40,576 bases of DNA from PUPG01 sp031323845. Its GTDB lineage: Bacteria; Bacteroidota; Bacteroidia; Bacteroidales; UBA7960. The DNA is taken from contig JAVIYP010000025.1 of the NCBI GenBank assembly GCA_031323845.1, positions 1 to 40,576 of the forward strand, read 5' to 3'. Made by a program: the position numbers and the translations under genes. The number at the start of each line of letters is the position of its first letter. The stretch's first letter is position 1. This document shows, in pieces, positions 1 to 8,335 of this stretch. Under the pieces are notes generated by a model, which was given only the letters and a program-made list of their open reading frames with translations, ran no database searches and had not been told where the DNA came from.

Positions 1-59
1 ACCCTGAACGCCCACCTGGACGCACCGGCCGGTTATGGCCTGAGGGTCAGGAACCCTTC
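1..59 (+). repeat. Inverted repeat arm A, 59 nt identical to 1994-2052
   Basis: The first 59 bases of the window are identical to the reverse complement of 1994-2052. Both copies code for the same peptide stretch (TLNAHLDAPAGYGLRVRNPS) in the shared module of two convergent genes. Identity stops sharply at base 60, after which the copies differ at roughly every third base. The repeat could extend left beyond the window. Confidence 0.95.
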
Positions 60-1380
60 GAATACGCGCGAGCTGATTATCAGCGCTCCCTCCACAACTT
101 ATTCGGGACTTGAGTTCTCCTATGCCGTTCACCGGACCAACAACGGAGCGCAGTTACAAAGTCTCTGGTTTTCGCCCGACAAAGGAGAAACCTGGCAACA
201 AGCAGCATCAGGAATAGCCATTGCACCTTCCTATGAGGTAAAAGTGTTTGACCTTTCATCATATCCGGAAGTCAATGACAACCCTGACCTGTTGCTGCGC
301 GTGCTCTTTACCGGTCAGGCCGCTTCCAATACCTCTGGCAATAACCGGTTTGACAATATAGTGCTGAAGGTGGCCACACTCAGACTGGACACCCTTGCTC
401 CTGCGCCAGGGATGCGCGGCAGGCAGTATAAGCACAGCTTTTCCGCGAAGTACGGCAGTGCACCGTATCGTTATAAACATGTAAGCGGCCGGCTGCCCGA
501 CGGCTTGCAGCTGTCCTCCGACGGTGTGCTTTCCGGAGTGCCGGAACGCCCGGGGACCTATTCATTTCGTCTGGAAGTGACTGACCAGAAAGGAGCGTAC
601 GACGGTCATAGCTTTTTAATGACGGTCTATGAGCCATCGCTTGTGCATTACTGGCACTTCAATGACCTTGAGGACCGTCAGCACGAAAGCGTAATGACGG
701 ATTTCAGCGCTTATGAAGAAGGAGTCCTGTCTTACCCCGGCAGCGGAGCCGGCTACATGGACAGAACAGAAGGCACGACACTGAATACCTGGCAGGGTGT
801 TTTGCCGGGTTACGGATTGCGGGTAAGGAACCCTTCGGCGAATCGTTACCTGATGTTCCGTGCACCTTCCACCGGTTTCAGGTATTTGCAGTTCAGCTTT
901 GCCGTGCATCGCACCAGCAACGGAGCACAATGGCAGCAACTTCAATATTCACCTGATGGGGGGCAAAGCTGGATCAATGTGGGTGATCCATACAGGATTG
1001 GTACAGACTATAATCGCAAAACCTTCAACCTGCAAAACAAATCGGATACCTGGGACAATCCGGATCTTTTGATTCGCATACTCTTCCTGGGCCCGGAAGC
1101 AGGAAATACTTCAGGCAACAACCGCTTTGATAACATTGCTTTATGGGGTGTGGTTCCGCCTCCCGGATTGTCTGACAGGGAGCTTTTTGTGTTTCCCAAT
1201 CCGGTTACACAGGGCGTGGTTAAGCTGTTAAGACCACACAACGTTTCGGTTTTCGACAGTATGGGCCGCAGGGTCTTGTATGCCAGGAATACCGACAGCA
1301 TCGTACTTCCCGTGTTGTCATCCGGAGTATATTACATACTGACCGATGACGGGAAATATGCCAAGATCATAATACCCTGA
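1..1380 (+). CDS. T9SS-secreted multidomain protein, C-terminal part (5' end outside window)
   Basis: The reading frame is open from base 1, so the first ATG (244) is internal and the gene begins upstream of the window. The visible 459 residues contain, in order: the end of a ~170-residue beta-rich module (NPSNTREL, GNNRFDNIVL; about 1-120), a putative Ig-like He_PIG domain (about 125-210, LPDGLQLSSDGVLSGVP), a second complete copy of the module (about 213-383), and a T9SS C-terminal sorting domain (about 389-459, FPNPV ... GVYYIL). The order module, He_PIG, module, sorting domain is the same as in the C-terminal third of the CotH-family gene on the opposite strand, so this may be the tail of a second CotH-type protein; that is inference because the catalytic part lies outside. 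Expected location is the cell surface. The stop codon is 3 bp from the stop codon of the convergent neighbour. Confidence 0.88.
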   Translation, partial: TLNAHLDAPAGYGLRVRNPSNTRELIISAPSTTYSGLEFSYAVHRTNNGAQLQSLWFSPDKGETWQQAASGIAIAPSYEVKVFDLSSYPEVNDNPDLLLRVLFTGQAASNTSGNNRFDNIVLKVATLRLDTLAPAPGMRGRQYKHSFSAKYGSAPYRYKHVSGRLPDGLQLSSDGVLSGVPERPGTYSFRLEVTDQKGAYDGHSFLMTVYEPSLVHYWHFNDLEDRQHESVMTDFSAYEEGVLSYPGSGAGYMDRTEGTTLNTWQGVLPGYGLRVRNPSANRYLMFRAPSTGFRYLQFSFAVHRTSNGAQWQQLQYSPDGGQSWINVGDPYRIGTDYNRKTFNLQNKSDTWDNPDLLIRILFLGPEAGNTSGNNRFDNIALWGVVPPPGLSDRELFVFPNPVTQGVVKLLRPHNVSVFDSMGRRVLYARNTDSIVLPVLSSGVYYILTDDGKYAKIIIP

Positions 1381-1383
1381 CCG

Positions 1384-4300
1384 CTATCTGATTTTTATCA
1401 TACGCCCGCTTTCCACCCTTCCGCCGGCATTGATCCTGTATATGTACAGCCCTTCGGGAAGAGAGGTCGCCTGAAACACCACTTCATGTGTGCCGGGCGG
1501 CATTTCGGCATTAAGAAGGCTTTTCACATGCTGACCCTGCAGGTTATATACATCGACACTTACATGCCCTCCCGTTTGCAAATCAAAGGAAATGCTGGTA
1601 CTGTCAGTGAACGGATTTGGATAGTTGTGATGCAGCATCTCTCTGTGAGAAGCCTCATCCGCGTTTAAATCAAACCGCTGTCCCTGCAACGCTACATTGT
1701 CAAAACGGTTGTTGCCCGACGATCCTGCGGCTTCTTCACCAAGAAACAGAATTCTGAACAGCAGGTAAGGATTGTTATTGACTTCCGGATGGCCTGACAG
1801 GTCAAAGCTCATCCGTTCAAAGGGAAGATCAATGCCGTATCCCGGATCAATCAGCGTCCATGAGCCACCACCGTCAGCGGAAAAATACAAGGCCTGCAGC
1901 TGAGCGCCGTTACTGGTTCGCTGGACGGCAAAAGAGAATTCCAGGTGCTGATACCCCGTTGAGGGTGTTGAGAAGATCAGCTCCCGGGTGTTAGAAGGGT
2001 TCCTGACCCTCAGGCCATAACCGGCCGGTGCGTCCAGGTGGGCGTTCAGGGTGGTGCCGTCCGTCCTGTCCATATAACCAGGTCCTGTTCCCGGATAGGT
2101 AATGCGTCCGGGCTCGCCGGTCAGAGAATGATCTGCTTTGACCTCTGTCAGTGTCTCTTCACCAAGGTTGTTAAAATGCCAGTAGTGAATCAGTGATTGT
2201 TCGGATATGGTTATCGTAAACATATGGCTGGCCTCGGCACCTGCCTGATCAGTGACGGTGACAAAGAAGGAGAAGTTTCCGCTCGCCTGAGGTACCCCGT
2301 ACAGCAACCCGTTAGCGTTGAGGTGCAGGCCCGGTGGCAGGTTCCCGGATGTGACAGAGAAACTGTAGGGTGGCTGACCTCCCGAAGCAGAGAAATAATG
2401 GCCGGGATAAGTATCGTTGAGAAAACCTGCCGGGGGATTGTCCTTGTTTATGTTTAACTCAGTGGCAACACCGCTCAGCACGATATTGTCAAAGCGATTG
2501 TTGCCTTCAACATCTGAGGCCTCCGTGCCTGTGAACAGCATTTTGAACTGCAGATCGGGGTTGTTGTTCGTTTCAGGAATATCCGACAGGTCAAAGCTTT
2601 TCAGTTCATACGTCAGGGTGATGCCGTAAGGATTGCCCAGCTGTGTCCAGTGTTCACCCCCGTCTGTGGAATAATGAAAGGTTTGTTGCTGGGCGCCGTT
2701 GTTGGTTCGTCGGGCGGCAAATGAGAACGACAGGTCTTTGAAACCTTCTGACGGTGCTTCAATAAGGAGTTTCCTGGTATCCGAAGGGTTTCTTACGCGC
2801 AGACCATAACCCGCTCCTGCACCTTCACGGGCATTGAGCAGCGTTCCGTCGGTACGATCCATATAGCCGTCGCCAGTGCCCGGATAGCTGATCATGGCAG
2901 CTCCGGAAGCGCTGTAGTCGGCGTTGACGGTTGTTATTTCGCCGTCAGGCAAGTTGTTGAAATGCCAGTAATGCACCAGTGCATCCTGATAGTGAGCAAC
3001 AAATGACCTGTCTTCATTAAAAATAAAGGACTGAACAGGGTTGGACGGATCATCAATACCCGCTCCCTCCCAGTGACTGAAATAATAACCCGGCTTTGGC
3101 GCAGCAGCCACCTCCAGGGGTAATCCCGTAAAATACTGACCGCTCCAGGGTTCACCCTGGTTGATTTCGACGGTGTTTACCCGCACGCCGCCCTGCGCAG
3201 GGTTGGCAGAATGCACCGTTAATGTCGCCGCAGAGCCAAGGTTGAATTCACCGGCAAGATACTGGCGCAAATACCCGGGTCTTTGCAGCGCGAAATTCCG
3301 CATCACATAAACTTCGCTTTCCCAGTAGTCCATGTCATGGGGCATACGCCAGCGGTGAATATGTTCGGGCATCTCAGGCAAATACATGGCGTGATAGTCA
3401 TCAAGCTTCTGAACAACATCTCCGGCATGGAAATTGGTGTTCAGCAGATCAGAGAACCTGTTGATGAAATACAGTCGGTACTCATCGTTTTCCAGCAGTT
3501 TTCGCAAAATCAGCGTTGACCAGGGCGGGTTTGGCCAGGAAGGCCCGTTCGTCTCCAGGGCAAAAGCCAGGGTGTTGTGGGCAGGACCTTCCTCCACGCC
3601 GGTAACGTAATTAAAGTTGAGGCCGAAGCCAAAATCTACATCAAATACCTGCCAGCGCCACCTGCCGTCAAGGCCGTGAGGCGCATCCGGGTTGTAGGTG
3701 TCCGTGTAATAGCGCCAGTACTGAATGTTGTTACCCGGCCAGTCGGTATTCATGAAATAAATCTGTGCAATCTGGTAATCCGTGAAGTTTTCCACATCCA
3801 TGCGGGTTTTGATCTCGGCATAGTTCTCAGCACCGGATACGCCATGATGATTCAGGAAGTTGATCATATCCAGGTAATGTTGCCGCCCGTCAGGATTGCC
3901 GCGCTCAAATTCAGCATTGCGTTCCAGGATGGTATAAGTCATTTCGTCGTCGATCCCGTAATGCGTCTCCAGGTAGCGGTTGTCAAGCCTGTCGCGAATG
4001 TTGTGTATGCCCCAGTATTCGCCGTTGATAAATACGATGGCCGGCCTTGAATATTGAATGTCGAGGTCGAGGTTTTCAAGCAGCGACTGCATAAATGCGT
4101 CCCTGAAGATGGCGTCTCCCCAGTCGTTACCGCTGTTTCTCAGCAGAAAACGCTTGTATCGGTCAATGTTTTTGTCAGGAAATAGATGGTAATCAACCCA
4201 GGTGGTGCCATAATCGGAGCGGGCATACATGCGCAGGCTCTTTCTGGGCCTGTTCCTGCTTGTGCCGCCGTGTATGCGTGCCCCCATGTCCTGTGCAAAC

Positions 4301-5535
4301 GCAAGACTGCCATGGGTTTCGAAAAATTCAAAATGAACCAGGCGCTCCCATTCCGGTCCCCTCTGGTGGTAGTTTACATGATTTCCGTGAACATAAATCC
4401 CCGTGTCAGCATCAAAAAAGGCACCTGCATGGGCATTGATGGATATCAGAGGCATGGAGTACCTTCCGGTACCCGCATCATCAACAAGGTAACTGTGTGT
4501 TTCGGTTTTTCCATGGATGTCAGGCGCAATGAAGGCAGCAGCCCTGATGCTGTTCAGCTTTTTGATCTCACCGGCCGGCGGCTGCCAGTGTTCGTTATAC
4601 ACATGCCCCTCACCAATGTTGTTGGTGGGAATGAGGGAAATATTGTTAGGGTCTCCGGTACGGTCGGTAATGGAGATGGGCCCGGTGTACAAAGTGCTGT
4701 TGCCGTCGGGGATGCTGCCGTCGGTAGTGTAGCGGATCACCGCAGCCGGAATGATGTATTCAAAAACGTACGTGCCCGGGTCATGAGTTTCTCCGTTGAA
4801 CGTAACCACAGCATCGGGAATCTCCTGGCCATGCTGATCTTCCACCATGAAGGTAACCGTTGAAAACCCCTCCGGGTCGGGATCGTCCGGATCATCGGGG
4901 TCAATAACGGCCCAGGTGTCATAGATACTGGTGTTGGAATATATATGGACGGTCCTGTTGGGCGGGCCGCTCCACTCCCCGTCGGCCCAACCCGGATTCA
5001 GAAAATATTTGTAGGCATATTCGCCGGCGTCAAGATTGAAGGAAATGCGATAGGTGAGCGGGTCCTGGCTGTGAAGCTGCATCTGCATTGCCGGATTGCT
5101 GCCCGGTTCAGGCCACTGAGGATCAACCATGTTGCCGCTTATAAAAACCTGGTCGCCGGAAGTATAAGGGGCATCAGTCATGTCAACGTAAAAACTGACC
5201 GTGAATGCACCTGAAGCAGTGTTCACAGACCTGCCCTGTTCATACAGCACCACCGGCACTGAAATCTCGGAACCGGTGACCGTGATTTCACCGCTTACGG
5301 CTTCATATCCTTCCTTGCTGACCGTGTAGGTATAGGTGCCGTCATGAGGGGTGTGAAGTTCCAGCTCAAAAGCCTGCTGGTAAATACCACCCGGCCTGGA
5401 GAAAACAGGTGGGGCGATCTCCGGGTGATCCCCGCCGTATAGCACAGAGAAACCGGTAAATGATCCTGCCAGTGTGCCAATAAGAAAAAACAGAAACTTC
5501 TTGTAAAAATTAGATGTAAAACCTTTTAAAAGCAT
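1384..5535 (-). CDS. CotH kinase-family protein, T9SS-secreted, multidomain
   Basis: 1383 residues. The ATG at 5535 is chosen because it gives a signal peptide (FYKKFLFFLIGTLAGSF) and sits 16 bp after the previous stop; an in-frame start at 5652 would overlap DUF4956 and bury the signal. Order: half of a chitobiase-type domain (38-66), half of a carboxypeptidase-regulatory-like module (67-101), a CBM20/AMPK-like beta domain (about 108-210), an Asp-Pro linker, the other module half (224-264), the other chitobiase-type half (265-345), the CotH domain (about 355-760; GARIHGG, WGIHNIRDRLD, FDVDFGFG), an InlB B-repeat-like segment (771-848), module, He_PIG, module, and a T9SS sorting domain (about 1301-1383, NYPNPF). 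Known CotH proteins are secretory-pathway kinases; DVDFG is a candidate metal-binding motif. Last gene of a four-gene operon. The substrate is unknown and kinase activity is inferred. Confidence 0.9.
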   Translation of the reverse strand: MLLKGFTSNFYKKFLFFLIGTLAGSFTGFSVLYGGDHPEIAPPVFSRPGGIYQQAFELELHTPHDGTYTYTVSKEGYEAVSGEITVTGSEISVPVVLYEQGRSVNTASGAFTVSFYVDMTDAPYTSGDQVFISGNMVDPQWPEPGSNPAMQMQLHSQDPLTYRISFNLDAGEYAYKYFLNPGWADGEWSGPPNRTVHIYSNTSIYDTWAVIDPDDPDDPDPEGFSTVTFMVEDQHGQEIPDAVVTFNGETHDPGTYVFEYIIPAAVIRYTTDGSIPDGNSTLYTGPISITDRTGDPNNISLIPTNNIGEGHVYNEHWQPPAGEIKKLNSIRAAAFIAPDIHGKTETHSYLVDDAGTGRYSMPLISINAHAGAFFDADTGIYVHGNHVNYHQRGPEWERLVHFEFFETHGSLAFAQDMGARIHGGTSRNRPRKSLRMYARSDYGTTWVDYHLFPDKNIDRYKRFLLRNSGNDWGDAIFRDAFMQSLLENLDLDIQYSRPAIVFINGEYWGIHNIRDRLDNRYLETHYGIDDEMTYTILERNAEFERGNPDGRQHYLDMINFLNHHGVSGAENYAEIKTRMDVENFTDYQIAQIYFMNTDWPGNNIQYWRYYTDTYNPDAPHGLDGRWRWQVFDVDFGFGLNFNYVTGVEEGPAHNTLAFALETNGPSWPNPPWSTLILRKLLENDEYRLYFINRFSDLLNTNFHAGDVVQKLDDYHAMYLPEMPEHIHRWRMPHDMDYWESEVYVMRNFALQRPGYLRQYLAGEFNLGSAATLTVHSANPAQGGVRVNTVEINQGEPWSGQYFTGLPLEVAAAPKPGYYFSHWEGAGIDDPSNPVQSFIFNEDRSFVAHYQDALVHYWHFNNLPDGEITTVNADYSASGAAMISYPGTGDGYMDRTDGTLLNAREGAGAGYGLRVRNPSDTRKLLIEAPSEGFKDLSFSFAARRTNNGAQQQTFHYSTDGGEHWTQLGNPYGITLTYELKSFDLSDIPETNNNPDLQFKMLFTGTEASDVEGNNRFDNIVLSGVATELNINKDNPPAGFLNDTYPGHYFSASGGQPPYSFSVTSGNLPPGLHLNANGLLYGVPQASGNFSFFVTVTDQAGAEASHMFTITISEQSLIHYWHFNNLGEETLTEVKADHSLTGEPGRITYPGTGPGYMDRTDGTTLNAHLDAPAGYGLRVRNPSNTRELIFSTPSTGYQHLEFSFAVQRTSNGAQLQALYFSADGGGSWTLIDPGYGIDLPFERMSFDLSGHPEVNNNPYLLFRILFLGEEAAGSSGNNRFDNVALQGQRFDLNADEASHREMLHHNYPNPFTDSTSISFDLQTGGHVSVDVYNLQGQHVKSLLNAEMPPGTHEVVFQATSLPEGLYIYRINAGGRVESGRMIKIR
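1994..2052 (-). repeat. Inverted repeat arm B, matches 1-59
   Basis: This is the partner of the arm at the left window edge, lying in the last module copy of the CotH-family gene. The two arms are about 1.9 kb apart in inverted orientation. Confidence 0.95.
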
Positions 5536-5551
5536 AATTGTGTCCAGGTAA

Positions 5552-6226
5552 CTAGTTTTCGTCAAAAAACAGGTTGACGTTTTTGATGTCTTTTTGTTGT
5601 TTGAGCTCTCTGACCATGTTGTTGCCAAAGTCTTCTTTTTTAAGAAACACATGGTAGGAAAACTCTGTGAGTTCGTTTCCGGGTTCTCCCATAGCTTTTA
5701 CATTGATAAGCTTGAACCGCCGGCTGAATTTCCTGATGATGTCGTCAATTCGGACGCCGGACACCTCTTTGGAAACCGTAATGATCTGAAGAAGGTATTC
5801 TTTTTTTTGCGACAGACCGAAGTTTATATTGCTGATTATTAAAAAGATAAGACTTATGAACAAGGTTCCAAATACGGCCACGGCATACATTTTAACCCCT
5901 GCGGCCAGCCCGATGCTGAGGGCAAAAAAGATGAACATAATGTCGGTGGCGTCCTTTACGGCGGTTCGGAACCGGATGATGGACATAGCGCCCACCATGC
6001 CGAATGCCCTGGCCAGGTTGTTACCGATAACCATTATAACGATGGAGGTGATCATGGTGAGCATGATCATGGAGATGGCAAAGGAGGCCGAATAATTCAG
6101 CCCCTTGTACGTATGCCGGTACAGCAGGGAGATGATGATGCCGCAAAACAAGGCCACCAGAAGATTATATATTACATCTCTGAGGCTGATGGACAGGGTG
6201 AATATATCTGCAAAATCGTTTGCCAT
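5552..6226 (-). CDS. DUF4956 family membrane protein
   Basis: 224 residues. About four hydrophobic segments fill residues 20-140, with the family signature GMVGAMSIIRFRTAVKD around residues 76-92 between membrane helices. The last ~80 residues are soluble, charged and look like a small alpha/beta domain (LLQIITVSKEVSG ... VNLFFDEN). The signature resembles the GxVGALSIIRFRT motif of MgtC/SapB-like membrane proteins. DUF4956 genes are commonly found beside VTC-domain and CotH genes in other bacteria (general knowledge, no biochemical role established). The gene lies 13 bp after the VTC gene and 16 bp before CotH, so it is almost certainly cotranscribed. It acts in the inner membrane; a transport or scaffold role is only inference. 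Confidence 0.88.
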   Translation of the reverse strand: MANDFADIFTLSISLRDVIYNLLVALFCGIIISLLYRHTYKGLNYSASFAISMIMLTMITSIVIMVIGNNLARAFGMVGAMSIIRFRTAVKDATDIMFIFFALSIGLAAGVKMYAVAVFGTLFISLIFLIISNINFGLSQKKEYLLQIITVSKEVSGVRIDDIIRKFSRRFKLINVKAMGEPGNELTEFSYHVFLKKEDFGNNMVRELKQQKDIKNVNLFFDEN

Positions 6227-6239
6227 GTCAGCTTACATT

Positions 6240-6983
6240 TTAATGATGAATATAGCTTTTGTTCACGTCAAAACCGATGACGTATTTAGAAAGCGCCTCG
6301 TTCCTCAGCTTAAATTCGTGTACGATGCTTTTGGCCCATGAAGGCATGGTGTCTTCAAAATATTTTATTTCCAGAATGAAGTGGCTCTTAAACAAAAAAC
6401 GCATGTCTTTCTCCTCGTAAAGCTCGTGAAGGGCCGGATAATTGCGGCTTCTGATGTTTTTATCAAAAGTGATGCGTGTTCCGGAGTTCAGTTTGCCATG
6501 GTAAGCTTCTCTTTCATAGCTTACCAGGGTTGTGGGCAACATGGGCTTGATTTTGTAATTGAAAAAAAAGCGTTTTGCATTGTTCATGGCTTCGGGTTTG
6601 CTGTAGCCAAAGCCTGCCTCTATATACTTGTCTATCTGTGCAGTCTGCATCAGTGTATGGAGGTTGTCCCAGGCGACCAGCGCCCTGTTTTTACTGACCC
6701 TGTTGCCATGCTTGCGCTTTATTTCAAGCACCACTTTGTCGTCGGCTGTGTTCTGGTTATAACCCCGTACTCTGAGTTTTCGCCGTTTTAAAAGCCCGGA
6801 GTGCTTTTCATGGTAAAACATCAGGTCGTGACTGTCAAAATATATGGACCGCACCGTATATTGGGGGATGCCGTTGCCGTTATGCGATGCGACAATATCC
6901 GGCCTTACGAAGCCTGCAAAACGGTTTCGTAAACTTTCCAGCAAATAATTGGGAACCAGATATTTTCTTTCGTATCTGAACAT
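6240..6983 (-). CDS. VTC-domain polyphosphate polymerase-like protein
   Basis: 247 residues, all one VTC (triphosphate tunnel metalloenzyme fold) domain without SPX or membrane segments. Tunnel signatures are present in the expected order: YERKYLV at the N terminus, SIYFDS, RRKLRVRGY, VVLEIKRK, RITFDKNIRSR and FILEIKYF. In yeast Vtc4 such basic and acidic residues bind ATP, the growing polyphosphate and the metal ion, so the set is consistent with an active catalytic tunnel. The product of this bacterial subfamily has not been shown to my knowledge. The start is the ATG at 6983, 6 bp after the HlyD-like gene. The association with DUF4956 and CotH suggests that the phosphate polymer or a phosphorylated intermediate is used at the membrane. 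Confidence 0.9.
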   Translation of the reverse strand: MFRYERKYLVPNYLLESLRNRFAGFVRPDIVASHNGNGIPQYTVRSIYFDSHDLMFYHEKHSGLLKRRKLRVRGYNQNTADDKVVLEIKRKHGNRVSKNRALVAWDNLHTLMQTAQIDKYIEAGFGYSKPEAMNNAKRFFFNYKIKPMLPTTLVSYEREAYHGKLNSGTRITFDKNIRSRNYPALHELYEEKDMRFLFKSHFILEIKYFEDTMPSWAKSIVHEFKLRNEALSKYVIGFDVNKSYIHH

Positions 6984-6989
6984 AACAGG

Positions 6990-8069
6990 TCATTGAGGGT
7001 ATACCACCCTTGATTTTCTTAAAATGAAATCCTTTAGCGAAACATTTGGTGTGATGATGCGTGCATCCACGATCATGTTCGGTAACAAATCAAACCCCTG
7101 ATCATTCTCACTGATCAGGGCAGTAACAAAGAGTCTGGGTTGACGGTTGATCATCTGTACGCTGTTGTCCATGCCTACAATCGTGCCAGTATGCAGCTGG
7201 CGCTTATGCGGAAGGCTGAGGGTAACTTCCTGGCCTATTCTTATGTATTGCTGCTCATAAAGATCTACCGGCAGAAAAACAATGCAGGAGGAAAGATCGG
7301 CAATTTTTATTACCGTATTGTTTGGAGAACCTTCCGGATTGCGCTCCCTGACAAGTTGTCCTGATATGGGTGACCGAATGTTCATGTCGGCCATATGGTT
7401 GAGCATATGCTTTTTCTGATAGCGAAGCGCTTCAATCCGGGCCATGATCATTTGAATCTCTTCTTCTCTTTCACCGGCCATGGCATGCTCGTAGGCCGAT
7501 CGTGCAATTTCCAGCTGATATTCCTTGATTTTTAAGTCATTTACTGCAATTTCATATTCCTGTTGTGAAACTACATCCTGCTCATAAAGATGAATGATCC
7601 TTTCGGTGATGATCTGCTGCGTGGTCAGTTCCTGCCGGGCCAGTTCCACTTTTTCAAGGGCGAGCTGAATGGCCTGCGGTTTATCTCCCGCCTTCAGTAC
7701 CTCAAGCAATGATTCTTCATAAACAATGGCTCCCTGTTTTTGAAGGACTTCAAGCTGGAGGTCGCGGGAAAGCACCCAGGCAATGGTGTCACCGGCTTCT
7801 ATGTGTTCATTTTTCAGCAGGCTTGCATTAAAGAGGAACTGTACCAGATCGCCCCGCTGAAACTCCTGCAGGATATATTCGTCAACCGTGCCTGCCGTAT
7901 GGTCTTCAAGTACGTTCACCAGGGTGCCGTCAAAAGCTTTCAGCAAACTCCATTCTTTTATGGGCTTTACAATACCTTTGGCTCTGATGGTATAGGGAAT
8001 TTCAATAAATAGCAGTCCCGGTACAATGATCAGGGTCAGCAAAACAATGCCGGTCAGCAGTTTTTTCAT
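6990..8069 (-). CDS. HlyD-family periplasmic adaptor (membrane fusion protein)
   Basis: 359 residues. An N-terminal membrane anchor (residues 5-22, no lipobox) is followed by a barrel-sandwich half (YTIRAKGIVKPI), a long alpha-helical hairpin (about 125-225, rich in Q, E, K and L, with the LYEQDVVSQQEYEIAVND turn), the second lipoyl half (NIRSPISGQLVRERNPEGS) and beta-barrel/membrane-proximal domains. Such adaptors normally bridge an inner-membrane pump and an outer-membrane channel, but no ABC, RND or TolC-like gene is present in the operon. It is the first gene, with the VTC gene starting 6 bp downstream. It might partner with DUF4956, which would be new, or with an unlinked pump. Family assignment is firm; the partner is unknown. 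Confidence 0.88.
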   Translation of the reverse strand: MKKLLTGIVLLTLIIVPGLLFIEIPYTIRAKGIVKPIKEWSLLKAFDGTLVNVLEDHTAGTVDEYILQEFQRGDLVQFLFNASLLKNEHIEAGDTIAWVLSRDLQLEVLQKQGAIVYEESLLEVLKAGDKPQAIQLALEKVELARQELTTQQIITERIIHLYEQDVVSQQEYEIAVNDLKIKEYQLEIARSAYEHAMAGEREEEIQMIMARIEALRYQKKHMLNHMADMNIRSPISGQLVRERNPEGSPNNTVIKIADLSSCIVFLPVDLYEQQYIRIGQEVTLSLPHKRQLHTGTIVGMDNSVQMINRQPRLFVTALISENDQGFDLLPNMIVDARIITPNVSLKDFILRKSRVVYPQ

Positions 8070-8182
8070 AATCAGAAAATATCACATAAAACACTTGACA
8101 GGGCTTTAACAAGCTGTTACACATGCATGGTCTTTGGCTTTACCTGGACCTCTTTCTGTGAACAATGCTCAATGATGAGCTT

Positions 8183-8256
8183 GCAGAAGCATTTCCGGAG
8201 TAAATCCGGGCTGTCACAAAAAACAAGGTCCACGGCAAAGGCTCCGGAATGCTTGC
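8183..8256. repeat. Imperfect inverted repeat in operon leader
   Basis: Arms at 8183-8200 and 8242-8256 (CTCCGGAATGCTTGC on the plus strand pairs with GCAGAAGCATTTCCGGAG, allowing one bulge and a short interior gap). The arms surround a 41-nt loop. It lies between the putative promoter at 8280-8287 and the HlyD start at 8069, hence in the predicted 5' leader. Confidence 0.6.
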
Positions 8257-8279
8257 AAATCAAACCAGTCGCCAACCTG

Positions 8280-8287
8280 CAAAGATA
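8280..8287 (-). promoter_or_regulatory. Putative promoter (-7 box TATCTTTG) of HlyD-VTC-DUF4956-CotH operon
   Basis: On the minus strand the sequence reads TTAGTATCTTTGCAGG, an exact match to the Bacteroidota -7 consensus TAnnTTTG. No clear TTTG -33 box lies 19-20 nt upstream. Transcription would start near 8273, giving a leader of about 200 nt that holds the inverted repeat. The rest of 8070-8335 shows no gene. Confidence 0.45.
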
Positions 8288-8335
8288 CTAAGAATATGTG
8301 ACAGTGTGTTATAAGTTACAGGAAAGACAGACTTA

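Noticed and set aside
4186..4863. 225-codon plus-strand frame opposite the CotH gene
   Set aside because: Antisense shadow; composition lacks domain or membrane character and the opposite strand holds the CotH domain.
5535..5652. Upstream start (5652) for the CotH gene
   Set aside because: It would overlap the DUF4956 gene by 101 bp and place 39 polar residues before the signal peptide; the ATG at 5535 fits the operon spacing.
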